Numbered from the stretch's first letter, positions 19,346-30,661 are shown. The stretch is 64,000 nt of DNA from Tridacna crocea (GCA_943736015.1 OX031065.1:25310427-25374426), one strand, 5' to 3'. Program-made: numbers and translations. The notes: generated by a model not told the origin, from the letters alone.

Positions 19346-19728
19346 TCACAAGCGGTATGCCGCTAAACCAACTTTATAGACCCGCCGAGCCAAAGCCAGC
19401 ATGCACAGAACGCCGCTATACCAACGCTAGCATCACCGCTAAACCTACGCTCGCTACCGCTAAACCAACACTTAAGCAACGCCAGCTTCAGCGGTGCACC
19501 GCTAAGCCAACAACCGTGTTTTCGATTTTTTTTCTCATTTCCTGCGCGGTGACGAGCTTTCTCGAAATTCGGCCCCCCTTCCCTACTGTTCAAGGAACGC
19601 TCCAGCAAAGTTTGGCCGGTGTGACCGGGCCTTTACATGTATTTCTGTGATGTATTTTCCCAAGCAAGTCATCATAGAGTTATGAATCCTTATAATTATT
19701 AGTTATAGATCAACATGATACATCTTGT

Positions 19729-19956
19729 TTAACCCTTTCCCAAAGGAGAAATTTTAGACTCTTCAAAACTGAAAGAGTTTGCAGACAACAATTTCAAATT
19801 TTATGAAAATGGTAGAAAGTTCTCCTAAAGGGTAGAAAACACTGTGGGAAAAGGAGAAATTGTTCGTTACGAGCAGTTTCTCCTTTTCCCACAGTGTTTT
19901 CAAAAGACTTGTACTGCAAACACATAAAAACTAGGGCTTATTTGGGAAAGAGTTAA
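19729..19956 (-). mobile_element. TTAA-1 MITE, subfamily 1B, full length
   Basis: The copy spans TTAACCCTTTCCCAAAGG to GGGCTTATTTGGGAAAGAG and TTAA. The palindrome has GTTCGTTACGAGC. ACACTGTGGG pairs with CCCACAGTGT. Its left-hand TTAA is shared with the next copy. Confidence 0.94.
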
Positions 19957-20181
19957 CTCTTTACGAAACTACAAAATGTTAGACCAGTCCATTTTGAAAC
20001 CATTTGCAGATGACAAAATAAATTTGATTCAAGAATCTAAATTTGTTTTGGGAATAGTAGAAAATATTGTAGGAAGAGAAGAAAATGCTGGTTACCAGCA
20101 TTTTCTTCTTTTCCCACAATGTTTTCAAAAGCTTTCTTCTTCAGGGCCGTTAAAACTCAGGACTGTGTGGTAAAGGGTTAA
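19953..20181 (-). mobile_element. TTAA-1 MITE, subfamily 1A, full length
   Basis: At 229 bp, it abuts a 1B copy in the same orientation. GAAGAAAATGC in one arm is matched by GCATTTTCTTC in the other, a paired change from the usual GGAG/CTCC. Confidence 0.94.
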
Positions 20182-21062
20182 AAACAAAAACACTGAACCC
20201 GGGGTCCCTTGACACTAGATTTTTTCATTTGACAAAAAATTGACCAAAGTTTGCCTCAGGTTAGCCAGCTGATCTGAATAGATAATTTTGCAGATGCACT
20301 AAATCCCCTTGTATCAGAATATGGCTGAAATAAACTTGCCTGGAATTGCCACAAGGTTTAAATTTGTCTGCAATTGGTATGGCAGGAAGATATTTATGGA
20401 ATCTTTTGTCACATTGACGACATTCAATTTAAACCTTTGCCTGATTAACCTGTGTTGTTCTTATCCCGATTCATAACAGCTATTTTTTTGGGAAAAATAA
20501 AGACCAAGAGAAAAGAAGAAAATGTTTGAACAAACTTTCTTACCATATCTTTTCCTCTATCAAAGGTAAAGTCATTCATTCTATCCACATTCATTTTTCT
20601 TTGTACACAGAAGCTTTCAGTTTAAAAAATTGTAAAACTTATTGTCTATTAGAAAGTGTTTTCTTGAAAGAGGTTTCTTGTATAATTGTCTGATTGTCTG
20701 ATGTGTTTTTTTTTCTGGAATCACATATTATTTATGTTACAAGTGGCATCATGTGTTTCAGAATTAAGTGAATTTACCTCAAATTTAGTTCCAGTATAAT
20801 AATTGGCTTAAATTTTTCTTTGATAGCAAGAAAAGGCTTTGTAGAAAATGAGAAGTCTGTTTGTTGATGTGTACTGTCTGCTCTTTGAGACAGTCTGGTT
20901 AAATAGAACTTTGAAATTGCCTTTAGGTCTTTCATTTCAATATTGAAAGTGTCTGTTAAGTTGAGCTTGCCTTCTATTAATATTAAGAATGAAGCCTTGT
21001 TTATCATGTTTGACCTAGCTTGAGTTCAGTGGTCACAAGACTTTTTTCTTCTAGATGCTGAC
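20182..21062. other. No gene seen
   Basis: AT-rich sequence with short frames only. TTTTGCAGATGCACTAAATCC near 20287 resembles a dispersed repeat also near 9820. Confidence 0.45.
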
Positions 21063-21127
21063 CTAACTCATTACCAGACAACAATATTTTAGGCTTGTCC
21101 AAATCGAAAGCATTTGCAGATGACAAA

Positions 21128-21357
21128 ATAACCCATTACCACATGAGAAAAATTTAGACTGGTCCAAATTGAAAGCATTTGCAGACGACAAAATAAAGGT
21201 GACTGAAAAATTGAAATTTGTTCTAGGAAGGGTAGAAAACACTGTGGGAAAAGGAGAAAATGCTGGTTACCAGCATTTTCTCATTTTCCCACAGTGTTTT
21301 CAAAAAGGCTTCTTTCTCAGGGGCGTCAAAAGTAGGGATTGTGTGGTAATGGGTTAA
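21128..21357 (-). mobile_element. TTAA-1 MITE, full length, 1A-C, nested
   Basis: The copy reads ACCACATGAGAAAAATTTAG, then ACACTGTGGG and CCCACAGTGT. It sits inside an older 1A-T copy in the same orientation. Left flank ATAA instead of TTAA; right flank TTAA. One base of the right arm differs (TCTCATTTTCCC). Confidence 0.93.
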
Positions 21358-21534
21358 AAGTGCTTGAAAATTGAAATTTGTTTTGTGAAGGGTAGAAAAC
21401 ATTGTGGGAAAAGGAGAAAATGCTGGTTACCAAGTAGGGATTGTGTGGTAATGGGATAAAAGTGCTTGAAAATTGAAATTTGTTTTGTGAAGGGTAGAAA
21501 ACATTGTGGGAAAAGGAGAAAATGCTGGTTACCA
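21331..21534 (+). repeat. 102-bp tandem duplication across a MITE junction
   Basis: Bases 21331-21432 and 21433-21534 are nearly identical, running from AGTAGGGATTGTGTGGTAATG to GCTGGTTACCA. Each unit includes the left end of the nested copy and the left palindrome arm of the host. Confidence 0.9.
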
Positions 21535-21618
21535 GCATTTTCTCCTTTTCCCACAATGTTTTCTAAAGGCTTCTTTCTCAGGATTGTCAAAAGTAGGGGT
21601 AGTGTGGTAATGGGTTAA

Positions 21619-22783
21619 AAAGACTTATCTTATTCTAGATTTGAAGGGCAGGGATTTGATTGGCTGAGACAGTCTGTGACATACTAGAATGGTTTTTGTG
21701 GCGGTTGTCGCCACAGAGTCAACGGAAATTCCAAAATTTGAAAAAAAAAAATCCAAAATTCGAAACAAAATTCGAAAAATAAATAAGTCTAAAAACCAAA
21801 CTCATTGCCTATGATTCGGTTAAGAACATACCTAATAAAACCACCATAAAATTTCAGTTAACTCCATAAAAAGTAGTCCACCAAATAAGCTACTGCTTCT
21901 AAAGAAGACGGCTTAAACTAATTTTACTGATTAAAGAAGTGTTGATAGTGATTGATTTTATGCTTAAAAATGCATTCTAAGAGACAGGTAAGGTTGGCCA
22001 ACTGTTATTGCATTCTGAAACATCGGCTAATGTCGGTATACTACGTACTTGTAACAATCGAATTGCCTCGGTAAGCTGCAGAGAATGGTCGGGCATTCAC
22101 GTCGGACACGGCATGATTAAATCATCTTTAACATTATTTCGTTTTAATATACAGTGATACTTTATGAAGAATATAAATATTTTATAGGTGTTTTGTCGAT
22201 TAATGTAACCGATCGATCTAAAATAAAAAAAAAAAGAAAACGATTTTTTTTCTAAGACTTTCGCACTCTCTCGCACGGTGAGAGTAACGAACGACAACTC
22301 TGCTCGGAGATTGAGACTTCCGGTGCAGAAGATTGTCATGCAATTTCGCGACTCTACAATTAAGGCCGATTCACGCAAAACAGAAAGAAAGGCTGCCCAG
22401 TCTTACCCCGAGATCAGTTTTGACTGGCATAACTATGCTTGTGGATCGTTTGCCTGAGGCTTGTGATCATGTTGAAGTTGCCTCGACAGGTTATAGTTTG
22501 AAGGTTGGCCGACGTAGGTTAAATTCGATGTTCTTTCGAAAACAATGAGGGCGTGTCAATTTTGCCTTCTCTGGCCTGTTTCCTTCTCTTACGACAGCGT
22601 TGTTTGGAGAAATATAGAAAGGACACGGTTGATACTTGTATGTGATATGTGAATTTTGTTATGATAAATAATGTGACCCATATGACCCACCACGTCAAGA
22701 GGGATGGAACTGAGTTCAGGTAATTAAGATCTATCATATTTTCTTTTTATCTTTGTAAATTTTGTTATACCTGAGTTATTTGC
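21619..22783. other. No clear gene; CpG-rich patch
   Basis: GTGGCGGTTGTCGCCAC at 21699-21715 is a short hairpin. Bases 22250-22340 are richer in CpG, and 22277-22313 (GGTGAGAGTAACGAACGAC) recurs inverted at 60958-60992. A frame of about 70 codons from 22333 is open, but its product is unrecognised and starts at a non-ATG codon, so I do not call it. Confidence 0.4.
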
Positions 22784-23003
22784 TTAACCCATTACCACAC
22801 AATCCCTACTTTTGACGCCACTGAGAAAGAAGCCTTTAGAAACCATTATGGAAAGAGGAGAAAATGCTGGTTACCAGCATTTTCTCACAATGTTTTCTGC
22901 CCTTCACAAAACAAATTTGAAATTTTCAGTCACATTTATTTTGTCATGTGCAAATACTTTAGATTTGGACAAACCTTACATTTTGTCGTTTGGTAGAAAG
23001 TAC
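22784..23003 (+). mobile_element. TTAA-1 MITE with shortened right stem arm
   Basis: TTAACCCATTACCACACAAT opens it. The right arm goes from CAGCATTTTCTC straight to ACAATGTTTTC, losing CTTTTCCC. The end is GTTTGGTAGAAAGTA. Confidence 0.88.
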
Positions 23004-23122
23004 CAATCCATGTACATGTGTCTGACTCACTTTTTCTGCAATAAAATATATTTCTCTACTCTTTACCAAATTTTACCTAATTAACTCAGGCCTGATTTTT
23101 CTGTTACAGTGAAGAGAAGTTT

Positions 23123-23349
23123 TTAACAATTACCATTCATTCCTGCATTTCAGGTCACTAAAGAAAAAAAGCTATGAAAAACATTGTGGGAAAAGAAGAA
23201 AATAATAGTATCCTGCATTTTCTTTGTTTTATACAATAATTTCTACCCTTTTTGATACAAGTTTTACTAATTTGAAGATTTATTATGTTATCTGCAACAT
23301 CTTTCGATTATGACCAGTTATAAAAATTTTGTCTTCTGGTTATAGTTAA
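23123..23349 (+). mobile_element. Decayed TTAA-1 MITE
   Basis: GAAAAACATTGTGGGAAAAG and GCATTTTCTTTGTTTTATAC remain from the stem. The right end is TTTTGTCTTCTGGTTATAG and TTAA, shared with the following copy. Confidence 0.76.
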
Positions 23350-23573
23350 CTCATTACCAAAGGGCAAAATCTTACACTGGTTAAAATTGAAAGCATTTGA
23401 AGATGACAAAATAAAGGTGACTGAAAAATTGAAATTTGTTTTGGGAAGGATGAAAACACTGTGGAAAAAGGAGAAAATGCTGGTTACCAGCATTTTCACC
23501 TTTTCCTACAGTGTTTTCAAAAGGCTTCTTTCTCAGGGGCGTCAAAAGTAGGGATTGTGTGGTAATGGGTTAA
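23346..23573 (-). mobile_element. TTAA-1 MITE, full length, 1A-C
   Basis: The copy spans TTAACTCATTACCAAAGGG to GATTGTGTGGTAATGGGTTAA. It abuts the older copy in opposite orientation. The right arm reads TTTTCACCTTTTCC, one base unpaired. Confidence 0.93.
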
Positions 23574-24391
23574 AGAGGGTCTTGTTACAAACCATTTTGG
23601 GTGGGGAAACATCAAAATATAGAAAATATGTACTGTGGCAATTGTTTTATTGAAGTTGCAGGATCAGTTTGATTGGATAAATTCAATAAAAACTAAATTC
23701 TAAAAACTAAATCGGGCCCTTGTAAATTGCAAATTCTCCTCAGAATTCCATCTACTTCTTGTTTGTGACTGTGAAACAACATACCAATTCAAAGGTCTGC
23801 AAGCTACATTTGAAAATGGCAACAAAACCCATTCTATGGAAAATTTGCAATTTTGGTGGAATATTTTCACAATTGTTTACAAGTAACATAGAACAATTAC
23901 AGAATTTCTGGACAGACTGGTGGATCATATATAATTTGTTATTTTCATTGTCTTTATGACCAAAGACTGAAATTTGAATTTTTTCACTGTATGGTAGATA
24001 ATTCTAATACATTGTAATGCAATGAACTGTATTTCTATAAAACATTTTTTTTACAGATAACCTGGTTGGACAACTTCCTGGCTGCTTTTTGAAGCCACTA
24101 GTGATGCAAATATAAAGAATATGGAAGAGCAATTTGGGAGGTGCAATTGAATTACTTTCTAAGGAAATCAACCCAGATAGCAGCTAAGCAGGCATACATG
24201 GCAAAATATTGAAGGTTTTATATTTTTAAACCTTTTTTTCATGAAAATAATAATTAATGCTCTGAGATAGGGAGGCAAAATGAAATTGAAATTCAAAATG
24301 ATCAGCTGTCTTGATTTTTTGGCTATAAGGAATTATTAGATTAATTTTTCTAAACCCTTGAATTATGTAAATTAGATGCATGCTGTATTTT
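23574..24391. other. No gene seen
   Basis: A frame of 66 codons at 23759-23959 is open, but the protein is low-complexity hydrophobic/aromatic with no domain. No repeats are recognised. Confidence 0.45.
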
Positions 24392-24463
24392 TTAACCCTT
24401 TACCACACAATTCGAAATTGTCTTTTTCAAATTGAAAGCATTTGCAGATGACAATTCAAATGT
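24392..24463 (-). mobile_element. TTAA-1 right-end fragment
   Basis: TTAACCCTTTACCACACAATT then TTCAAATTGAAAGCATTTGC and AGATGACAATTCAAATG; the remainder is absent. Confidence 0.65.
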
Positions 24464-25733
24464 CTTATATCAGGTAAACTTTGCTTAAAATTGTGACTAC
24501 TCTTCGTTATAAACACCTATTTACAAAGTGACTAATAGCATGACTTATTGTAACTTTTTGTTTGTACAAGTCGAAAATAGGTTTTGCCTTCTGCACAGGA
24601 AAAATATTCATTCATTAGCAACTTGAAATTATAGGTTCTTCTGAACTGGAAATATATGCAGGACATAACTTGAAATGCCATACTCATAGGCTGATGATTT
24701 TACTTTTCATGGTATTAAAATATGGTGTGAAAAATGAGAAAGTGTCCTGCACTGAAAGTTTTAGATCAACATATCTAGTAGGTAAAGGTTTGATTTGCGT
24801 AAACTGTGTGAAATATTTCCTTGACCATTCTGGACATAATAACTATGCCGAGCAATGCTGAGGATAAAAATAGAATATTGATTTATGTAAATGATTGTTA
24901 CCTGGGTCAGGTTAAATGAAGTAGATAATAATGAGCATTTCATTTCAAATTGTGAAAATCATTAATATCACATACACTTATTTAGTAATCTGGCACTGTT
25001 TTACCATATGGCATAAACACAAAAAGATAAATATTTGTCAAAATATGGGCCGTGCTCTATGAAAAAGAGACTTAATGCATTTCTTTGATCTATTATACCA
25101 AGCAAGGCATCAAATAATTATGGATCTATAAACTCCATTTTGTCTAACATTCAACTGAATCATGAAGTAGACTGGTCCATGGAAATACAGAAGATACTCA
25201 AATGGCAAACATTGTGGGCCCATGTCAGCCTGGGCAGACTACACAGGCTGACCTGGGTCTATTCTTTTTGCAGTTGCAGCTCCTTTTTTTTTTTATAGAG
25301 CATGGCTCAATAATATATGTACATATTCACAGGTATTGGCTATGATCAACATGACATTGTGGATACCAAACAGATTCAAGCTGCTGTTTGGAAACAGGTG
25401 AAATGGTATTGAAAGAGGATCAGACCAGAAAGACCATACCAAAATCAGACTAAAAAGATGTATAGAATGCTTTTTGTACAATAGTGTTTTATTAGTATTT
25501 ATAGATGATATTGTCTTTCTTCTAAATATTTTTTCAAATGTTGTCATATTATGAATAAGAAGTTATCCATTTGAAACAATACTTAGACTGCAGTAAGCAT
25601 TGTTATTTTTCATATTGGTAAGTCCCACTTTTGTTGTATTTTTATATTTTTGTAACTAAAGCCGGAAACATGACAGGAAACATGATTTGGTTGTCTGAGC
25701 AAATGCTTTTTTTTTTTCCACAATGCTTTCATA
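24464..25733. other. No gene; one dispersed palindromic repeat
   Basis: CATGTCAGCCTGGGCAGAC followed by ACACAGGCTGACCTGGG (25222-25257), then TTTTTGCAGTTGCA, is a palindrome similar to 9773-9830. Otherwise only short frames. Confidence 0.4.
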
Positions 25734-25946
25734 TTAACTCATTACCAAACGACAAAATTTTAACTTTGTCCAAATCGAAAGCATTTGCAGATGACAAAAG
25801 TGACTGAAAATTTCAAATCTGTTTTGTGAAGGGCAGAAAACACTGTGGGAAAAGGAGAAAATGCTGGTTACCTCCTTTTCCCACAATGTTTTCAAAAGGC
25901 TTCTTTCAGGGGTGTCAAAAGTAAGGACTGTGTGGTAATGGGTTAA
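25734..25946 (-). mobile_element. TTAA-1 MITE with deletion in the stem
   Basis: TTAA at both ends. The palindrome goes GCTGGTTAC then CTCCTTTTCCC, losing about 13 bases. ACACTGTGGG faces CCCACAATGT, an unpaired combination. Confidence 0.9.
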
Positions 25947-25981
25947 ATATTTTCAAGTGGACATGAACTGTTTTCAGTCAT

Positions 25982-26210
25982 TTAACTCGTTACCAAACGA
26001 TAATATTTCAGACTTGTCAAAATCAAAAGTATTTGCAGACGACAAATTAAAAGTGACTGAAAATATGAAATTTGTTTTGAGAGGGGTAGAAAACATTATG
26101 GGAAAAGGAGAAAATGCTGGTTAGCAGCATTTTCTCCTTTTCCCACAATGTTTTCTAAGGCTTCTTTCTTCAGGGTCGTTAAAAGTAGGGATTGTGTGGT
26201 AATGGGTTAA
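25982..26210 (-). mobile_element. TTAA-1 MITE, full length, 1A-T
   Basis: At 229 bp with TTAA ends, it lies 35 bases after the previous copy in the same orientation. The centre is GCTGGTTAGCAGC. Confidence 0.93.
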
Positions 26211-26729
26211 TCTATGGTTACCAGAGTATTCGAATCACACTCCAGTGTGATTCATTGGAGGCTTTGCTGTGCAAAAAGTGTTCATGAATGTTTGTGCCCA
26301 ATAATTAAGAATTCTTTGACTCATTTAACAATTACAAACCTATGACTTTCCCAAATTTAGAGCATTTGTAGCTGACAAATACTTATTGTATGGTAATCGG
26401 TTAAGCTACAGTAGTATTCCCCAGGGTTGCTTGCTATATTTTCCATAATGAACATTTATGCAAAGTCATTTGAAAATTCTCAAATGGTTGAACAACAGCT
26501 TTGATGAGACTCTTGACATTTTGATCTCCTTGACCGTGTATGAAAAAAATAATTATTTAATCTTACATATTGTTATTAATCTAAAGGCCAGTTTCTGGTC
26601 TTTGTTAATTTTAGATTTCTGCCAGTATTTACTTTTGCCTACCATGTATGCTGGGAAATCAGCTTTGCATGCTTGTCTTGTTAAAAGCTTTCTGCAGCAT
26701 TACTGATATTGTGCACAAAGATTTGTATG
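26211..26729. other. No clear gene; TTAA-1 scrap
   Basis: Bases 26330-26404 hold a worn fragment (GTAGCTGACAAATAC, GTATGGTAATCGGTTAA). An ATG frame at 26458-26706 is open for 82 codons and hydrophobic, with no recognised domain. I do not call it. Confidence 0.4.
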
Positions 26730-26918
26730 TTAACCCATTACTACGCAATCCCTACTTTTGACAACCCTGGAAATGAAATCTTTTTGAAAACTTTGTGGGA
26801 TAAGGAGAAAATGCTGGTAACAAAACAAATTTCAAATTTTCAGTCACATTTATTTCGTTGTGTGCAAATGGTTTCAATTTGGACAAACCTAAAATTTTGT
26901 CGTGTGGTAATGAGTTAA
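26730..26918 (+). mobile_element. TTAA-1 MITE lacking the right stem arm
   Basis: Both ends are complete. After GGAGAAAATGCTGGTAAC the sequence continues at AAAACAAATTTCAAATTTTC, deleting about 40 bases. Confidence 0.9.
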
Positions 26919-28449
26919 ACAGTCTTAAAAACATTTTACTTTGTGTTTCTTCTGAGTGATTTCACTATGCATCTTTTCTTGACCGAAATGCTTGTGTACC
27001 ACAGTGAAATGGACAAAATCCTGTGGTTTCACTTGACTGGTTTAAATTGTAAATATAAACCTCTAAGCACTAATTAAGATTAACTTATCAATAAATAGTT
27101 TACGGAGATACTAAGTGGTGTGTTTTGAACTTAAGAATTGAAGATTGATTTTAGGTAACAGTTTTTATATATTTTTGTGGAAACGTCAGAGACAAATATC
27201 TCTCTATGTATATTTCATGATACATGTACTGAGGCTAATGAAGCAACTGGTTTTCCAAACTCAACAATACATGTTTCCTTAAATGTACATAGGATTAAAT
27301 TTTTGCTGATAACTAAACAAGGGTAACGTGAAGAACTATATTATTGTGAAGATTTTCCAAATCATATGTCCCAAGATTTCTAGGTAAAGACAATGACAAA
27401 AAAAAATTACTTGGAATATGCAGTGTTTTTTGTTAGTGTTTACATTTTTTTTTCAAACAGAATGTTTCAATGAGCATAGACTCAGTACATGCATTATTGA
27501 CCACCTCGAAAAAAATCTCTCAAGATTATTTACTGAAAACATTGACAAAAATGCAATTTTGCTAAAAGTATGCAGTTGCTTTTTGTTAGTGTCAGACATA
27601 TCTGTTAAAACAGAAAGACTGGGTCTAGATTCAGTAGATGCATTATTGATTACATGGAAAAATATATCAGGATTATCAAGGTGGAAACATTTACAAAAAT
27701 GCAATTTTGCTTGAAATATGCAGTTGCTTTTTGTTACTGTTGACATACCTTTTAAACAGAATGACTGAGCTTAGATTCAGTAAATAGGTCATTGATTACC
27801 AGAAAGCAATAGTGTCTAATTTTTGTCTTGTTATAAGTTTTAATCAAAGAGGGAAGCTTCAGCGAGCTGATGTTATTCTTAAAATGCTTCAATTAGGTCA
27901 AGCAGATCACATATTCAGCAACTTCTGCAGATATTTGCAAATTAGTCTGTACATATTTGATCGTGTGAGATTTTAGTCTACATTGATGTCTTTACCAAAT
28001 TGGAAAGCATAAGTAAAAAGCTGCGTTCTTGCCAAAATTTGTAAAATTGTAGGTGATAAAATTATTCAGGTGAAAACATGGACAGAAATGCAGTTTAGCA
28101 TGGAATATGCTGTTACTTTTTGTTGTTCACGTTGACATATGTCACCTGATAGTAAAAAGCATAGATCGGAGAACAAAAAAAAAACCTACTGAGACCTGTA
28201 GATTTGTGTAATTACAAGGCTCAGAGTTGGTCTTGAGTACTTTAAATCAATAGGTATTTACTATTGTATTCCTTATGTCTATATACAGATTATTTAATTT
28301 ACTAACAGCATGATGATCATTGAGTAGTTAGTTAATGCCATTTGGTCGATAGATCAGCCCTGGACATACTGTTTTAAAGTTGTTCAGTCTAAAGCTGGAT
28401 ATTTTGTATAGTAGCTCTTTTACATGCCAACAGGTTATTGCACGAATAA

Positions 28450-28664
28450 TTAATCCTTTACCAAACAACAAAAGTTTAGATGGTCCAAATTCAAAGCACT
28501 TGCAGACAACAAAGTAAATGTTGCTAAATAATTGAAATTCGTTTCCAGCAGGGTAGAAAACATTGTGGGGAAATGAGAAAATGCTGGTTACCGGCTTATT
28601 CTCCATTCTCAAAATGCTTTCAAAAGACTTCTATTTCAAGGTTGTAAAAACCAGGGATTGTTTA
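28450..28664 (-). mobile_element. Diverged TTAA-1 MITE
   Basis: TTAATCCTTTACCAAACAAC to CCAGGGATTGTTTA. The palindrome is partly broken (GTTACCGGCTTATTCTCC). The left TTAA is lost. Confidence 0.84.
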
Positions 28665-28943
28665 CACTTACAGTAGTATTGTTCAGTAAGCACCTCCATG
28701 TATATTTCATGATACATGTTATCAGGCTAATGAAACAATTTGTTTTCCAAACTCAACGACACAATGTTTACTTGGATGTACATCAGTAAAATGTTTGCTG
28801 ATGACTTAATATGCATATCGTGAAGAACTATGTTTTTGTGAAGAATTTGACAATCATCTGTCTCAAGTTTAAGATGGAAACATTGACAAAAAATCAAATT
28901 TGCTTGTAATATACAGTTGTTTTTTATTTGTGTCGATACATTT

Positions 28944-29145
28944 TTAACTCTTTACCACACAATCCCGACATTTAAAGATGTTAACAAAGAAGCCTTTTGA
29001 AAACATTGCTGGAAAAGGAGAAAATGCTGGTAAAATGCTACCCTTTCCAAAAAAAAGTTGAATATTTAAGTCACATTTATTTTGTTGTCTGGAAAGTATT
29101 TCAACACAGACTGGTTTCAAATTTTGTCGTTTAGTAAAGAGTTAA
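28944..29145 (+). mobile_element. TTAA-1 MITE inserted in the tandem-repeat block
   Basis: TTAACTCTTTACCACACAATC to TCGTTTAGTAAAGAGTTAA. The right stem arm is deleted after GCTGGTAAAATGC. Flanks join to ATACATTTTTAA-GCAGAATG, matching the uninterrupted CATACCTTTTAAACAGAATG at about 27746-27766. Confidence 0.93.
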
Positions 29146-29621
29146 GCAGAATGATTAAGTTTAGATTCAATAAATGCGTTACTGATTACCTTAAAAATAT
29201 GTTCAGGATTATTCAGGTGAACACATTGACAAAAATGCAATTTTGGTAGGAATATGCATGATTACCTCGAAGAAATATCCAAGATTATTAGGCCTAAATA
29301 AAAATATGGACAAAAATGCAATTTTGCTTGGAATATTCAGTTGTTTTTTGTTAGTGTTGACACATCTGGTAAAACAGACTGACTGAGCTTAGGTCCAGTT
29401 ATTGTGTTATGGATTAACTGGAAAGAATAATGTCTAATTTTCTGGGTTTTTTTTATTATTATTATTATTTGAAGTTTTGTGCTCGGTGAAGTTGAACTTG
29501 AAAAAAAATTATAGTCATGGGGGTAATATTTTTGACATTTGTTACTGTATAGTTTTCATTTAAATAAATACATGTACCAGGTGATAAGCAAAACTGTTTT
29601 ACCTGTTTTGTAATACCCACA

Positions 29622-29990
29622 GCAAGCAAAGTTTTAGGGGGTAATGCTGGGGTCACCTTGTCCATCAGTCTGTCTATCGTTTCACCTCGAATTTTTCACC
29701 CGGGCTTTCAAACTATAAAAGCTATCAACTTGAAACTTCATACATTGGCAGAACACATTATGGAGAAGTGCAATGCATAAGAACCAAAACTGCCATTCAT
29801 GTTTTTTGTGTTATTGCCATTTGTTGATATTCAGATGGAATTTTTGTCCAGTCCAGGCCATAACTTCCTGTTGAAGCTCAAAACTTATATCCCCCACATT
29901 ATGATTGGGCGGTATAAAAGGAGTCAGCTTGTCTGTCTGATCGAAAACTCAAGATCAACCGGACAACCGCCACAACAGTGCCTTCAGCGC
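29622..29990 (+). repeat. GGGGGTA-type GTCC/GTCT repeat
   Basis: AAGCAAAGTTTTAGGGGGTAA leads to GGGGTCACCTTGTCCATCAG and TCTGTCTATCG, then ACTTGAAACTTCATACATTG and CATTATGGAGAAGTGCAATGC. It resembles a frequent bivalve dispersed repeat (recalled). It is the same head type as the minus-strand copy at 51955-52697. Confidence 0.65.
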
Positions 29991-30413
29991 TTTGATTGAG
30001 TTCAGTCATTGGCCACACTAATAGAAACCTACAAAAATGTCTTGGTAGAAAAGACATGGCAAACAATGTCAACATAGTATTTATTTAATTATTCACTGAA
30101 CTGTACACATTTTTTCCAGGAATAAATCAATCAAACAAAAAAGATGTCCATTTATCACATTGTTTTTAGACTGTGAATACATAAAGATGTTATATATTCC
30201 TTATTTTTGACATTATGTCACTGCATACCATCTTGAAAAGTACTCAGACCATAAGTTTTCGCAAAGAACTTGGAATAGATTAACATGAATCTCTGTATAC
30301 TCTCATTGTCATTTATTTTCATTTCCCATGCAATTTATGTACAAATCCTTCCTATAACCATTTGTTATCGATAGGAGGAAAATAAACTGGATATCTGGAT
30401 ATATTTGATGAAT
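29991..30413. other. No gene seen
   Basis: AT-rich sequence, short frames only. Confidence 0.5.
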
Positions 30414-30645
30414 TTAATCCATTACCAAAGTTAATGAAAAAAATTCATTTGTCCAATCTGAAAGCATTTGCAGATGACAAATGAAACGTAGTCCAAGTGA
30501 GGATTTTTGTCTTTGATATGGTAGAAAACACTTTGGGAAAAGGAAAAAATGCTGGTTACCAGCATTTTCTCCTTTTTCTACAATGTTTTCAAAGGCTTTC
30601 TTTCCAAGGGTAGTTAATTTTCTGGATTGTGTGGTACAGATTTAA
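30414..30645 (-). mobile_element. TTAA-1 MITE, nearly full length
   Basis: TTAATCCATTACCAAAG to ATTGTGTGGTACAGATTTAA. The palindrome has GGTTACC with slightly altered outer arms (TTTGGGAAAAGGAAAAAATG). Confidence 0.88.
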
Positions 30646-30661
30646 TCCTGCATGCTAGAAG

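Larger units (their letters stand above)
18537..19632 (+). mobile_element. Harbinger-like non-autonomous element, 1096 bp
   Basis: TTA flanks both sides (18534-18536 and 19633-19635), as expected for PIF/Harbinger. The ends AGGCCTGGTCACACCG and CGGTGTGACCGGGCCT are inverted repeats with one mismatch, and the inner homology extends through CCCGAACTTTGCTG / CAGCAAAGTTTGGC. Both flanks carry many short CCGCT/AGCGG and CGCTAAACCAAC-type motifs. The interior holds a TATA box and a frame that looks like the N-terminus of a Harbinger nuclease, interrupted by stop. The element probably lost most of its transposase and is moved in trans. Confidence 0.82.
21063..21618 (-). mobile_element. TTAA-1 MITE (1A-T) carrying a nested copy and an internal duplication
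   Basis: Its right end occupies 21063-21127 (CTCATTACCAGACAACAATA to GCAGATGACAAA). After the nested copy it continues with AAAAGTGCTTGAAAATTG and finishes at TTAA 21615-21618. A 102-bp segment spanning the junction is duplicated. The host shows 1A-T marks (CAAATCGAAAGC, TTTTGTGAAGGG, ACATTGTGGG). Confidence 0.88.
27195..29450 (+). repeat. Duplicated block with roughly 150-bp tandem units
   Basis: A segment starting TATATTTCATGATACATGT (27208) recurs at about 28700 with matching order downstream. Inside both are units beginning AATATGCAGTTGCTTTTTG (27417, 27569, 27716; then 28101 and 28906, diverged). The units contain ACAAAAATGCAATTTTGCT, AACAGAATGACTGAGC and GATTACCTGGAAAAATAT-like motifs. 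Frames here are open only in patches and do not look coding. One TTAA-1 copy (28944) interrupts the second block. Confidence 0.72.

Noticed and set aside
22333..22548. Possible first exon with CpG-rich leader
   Set aside because: Starts at a non-ATG codon, product unrecognised, and the CpG-rich leader is itself repeated near 60958.
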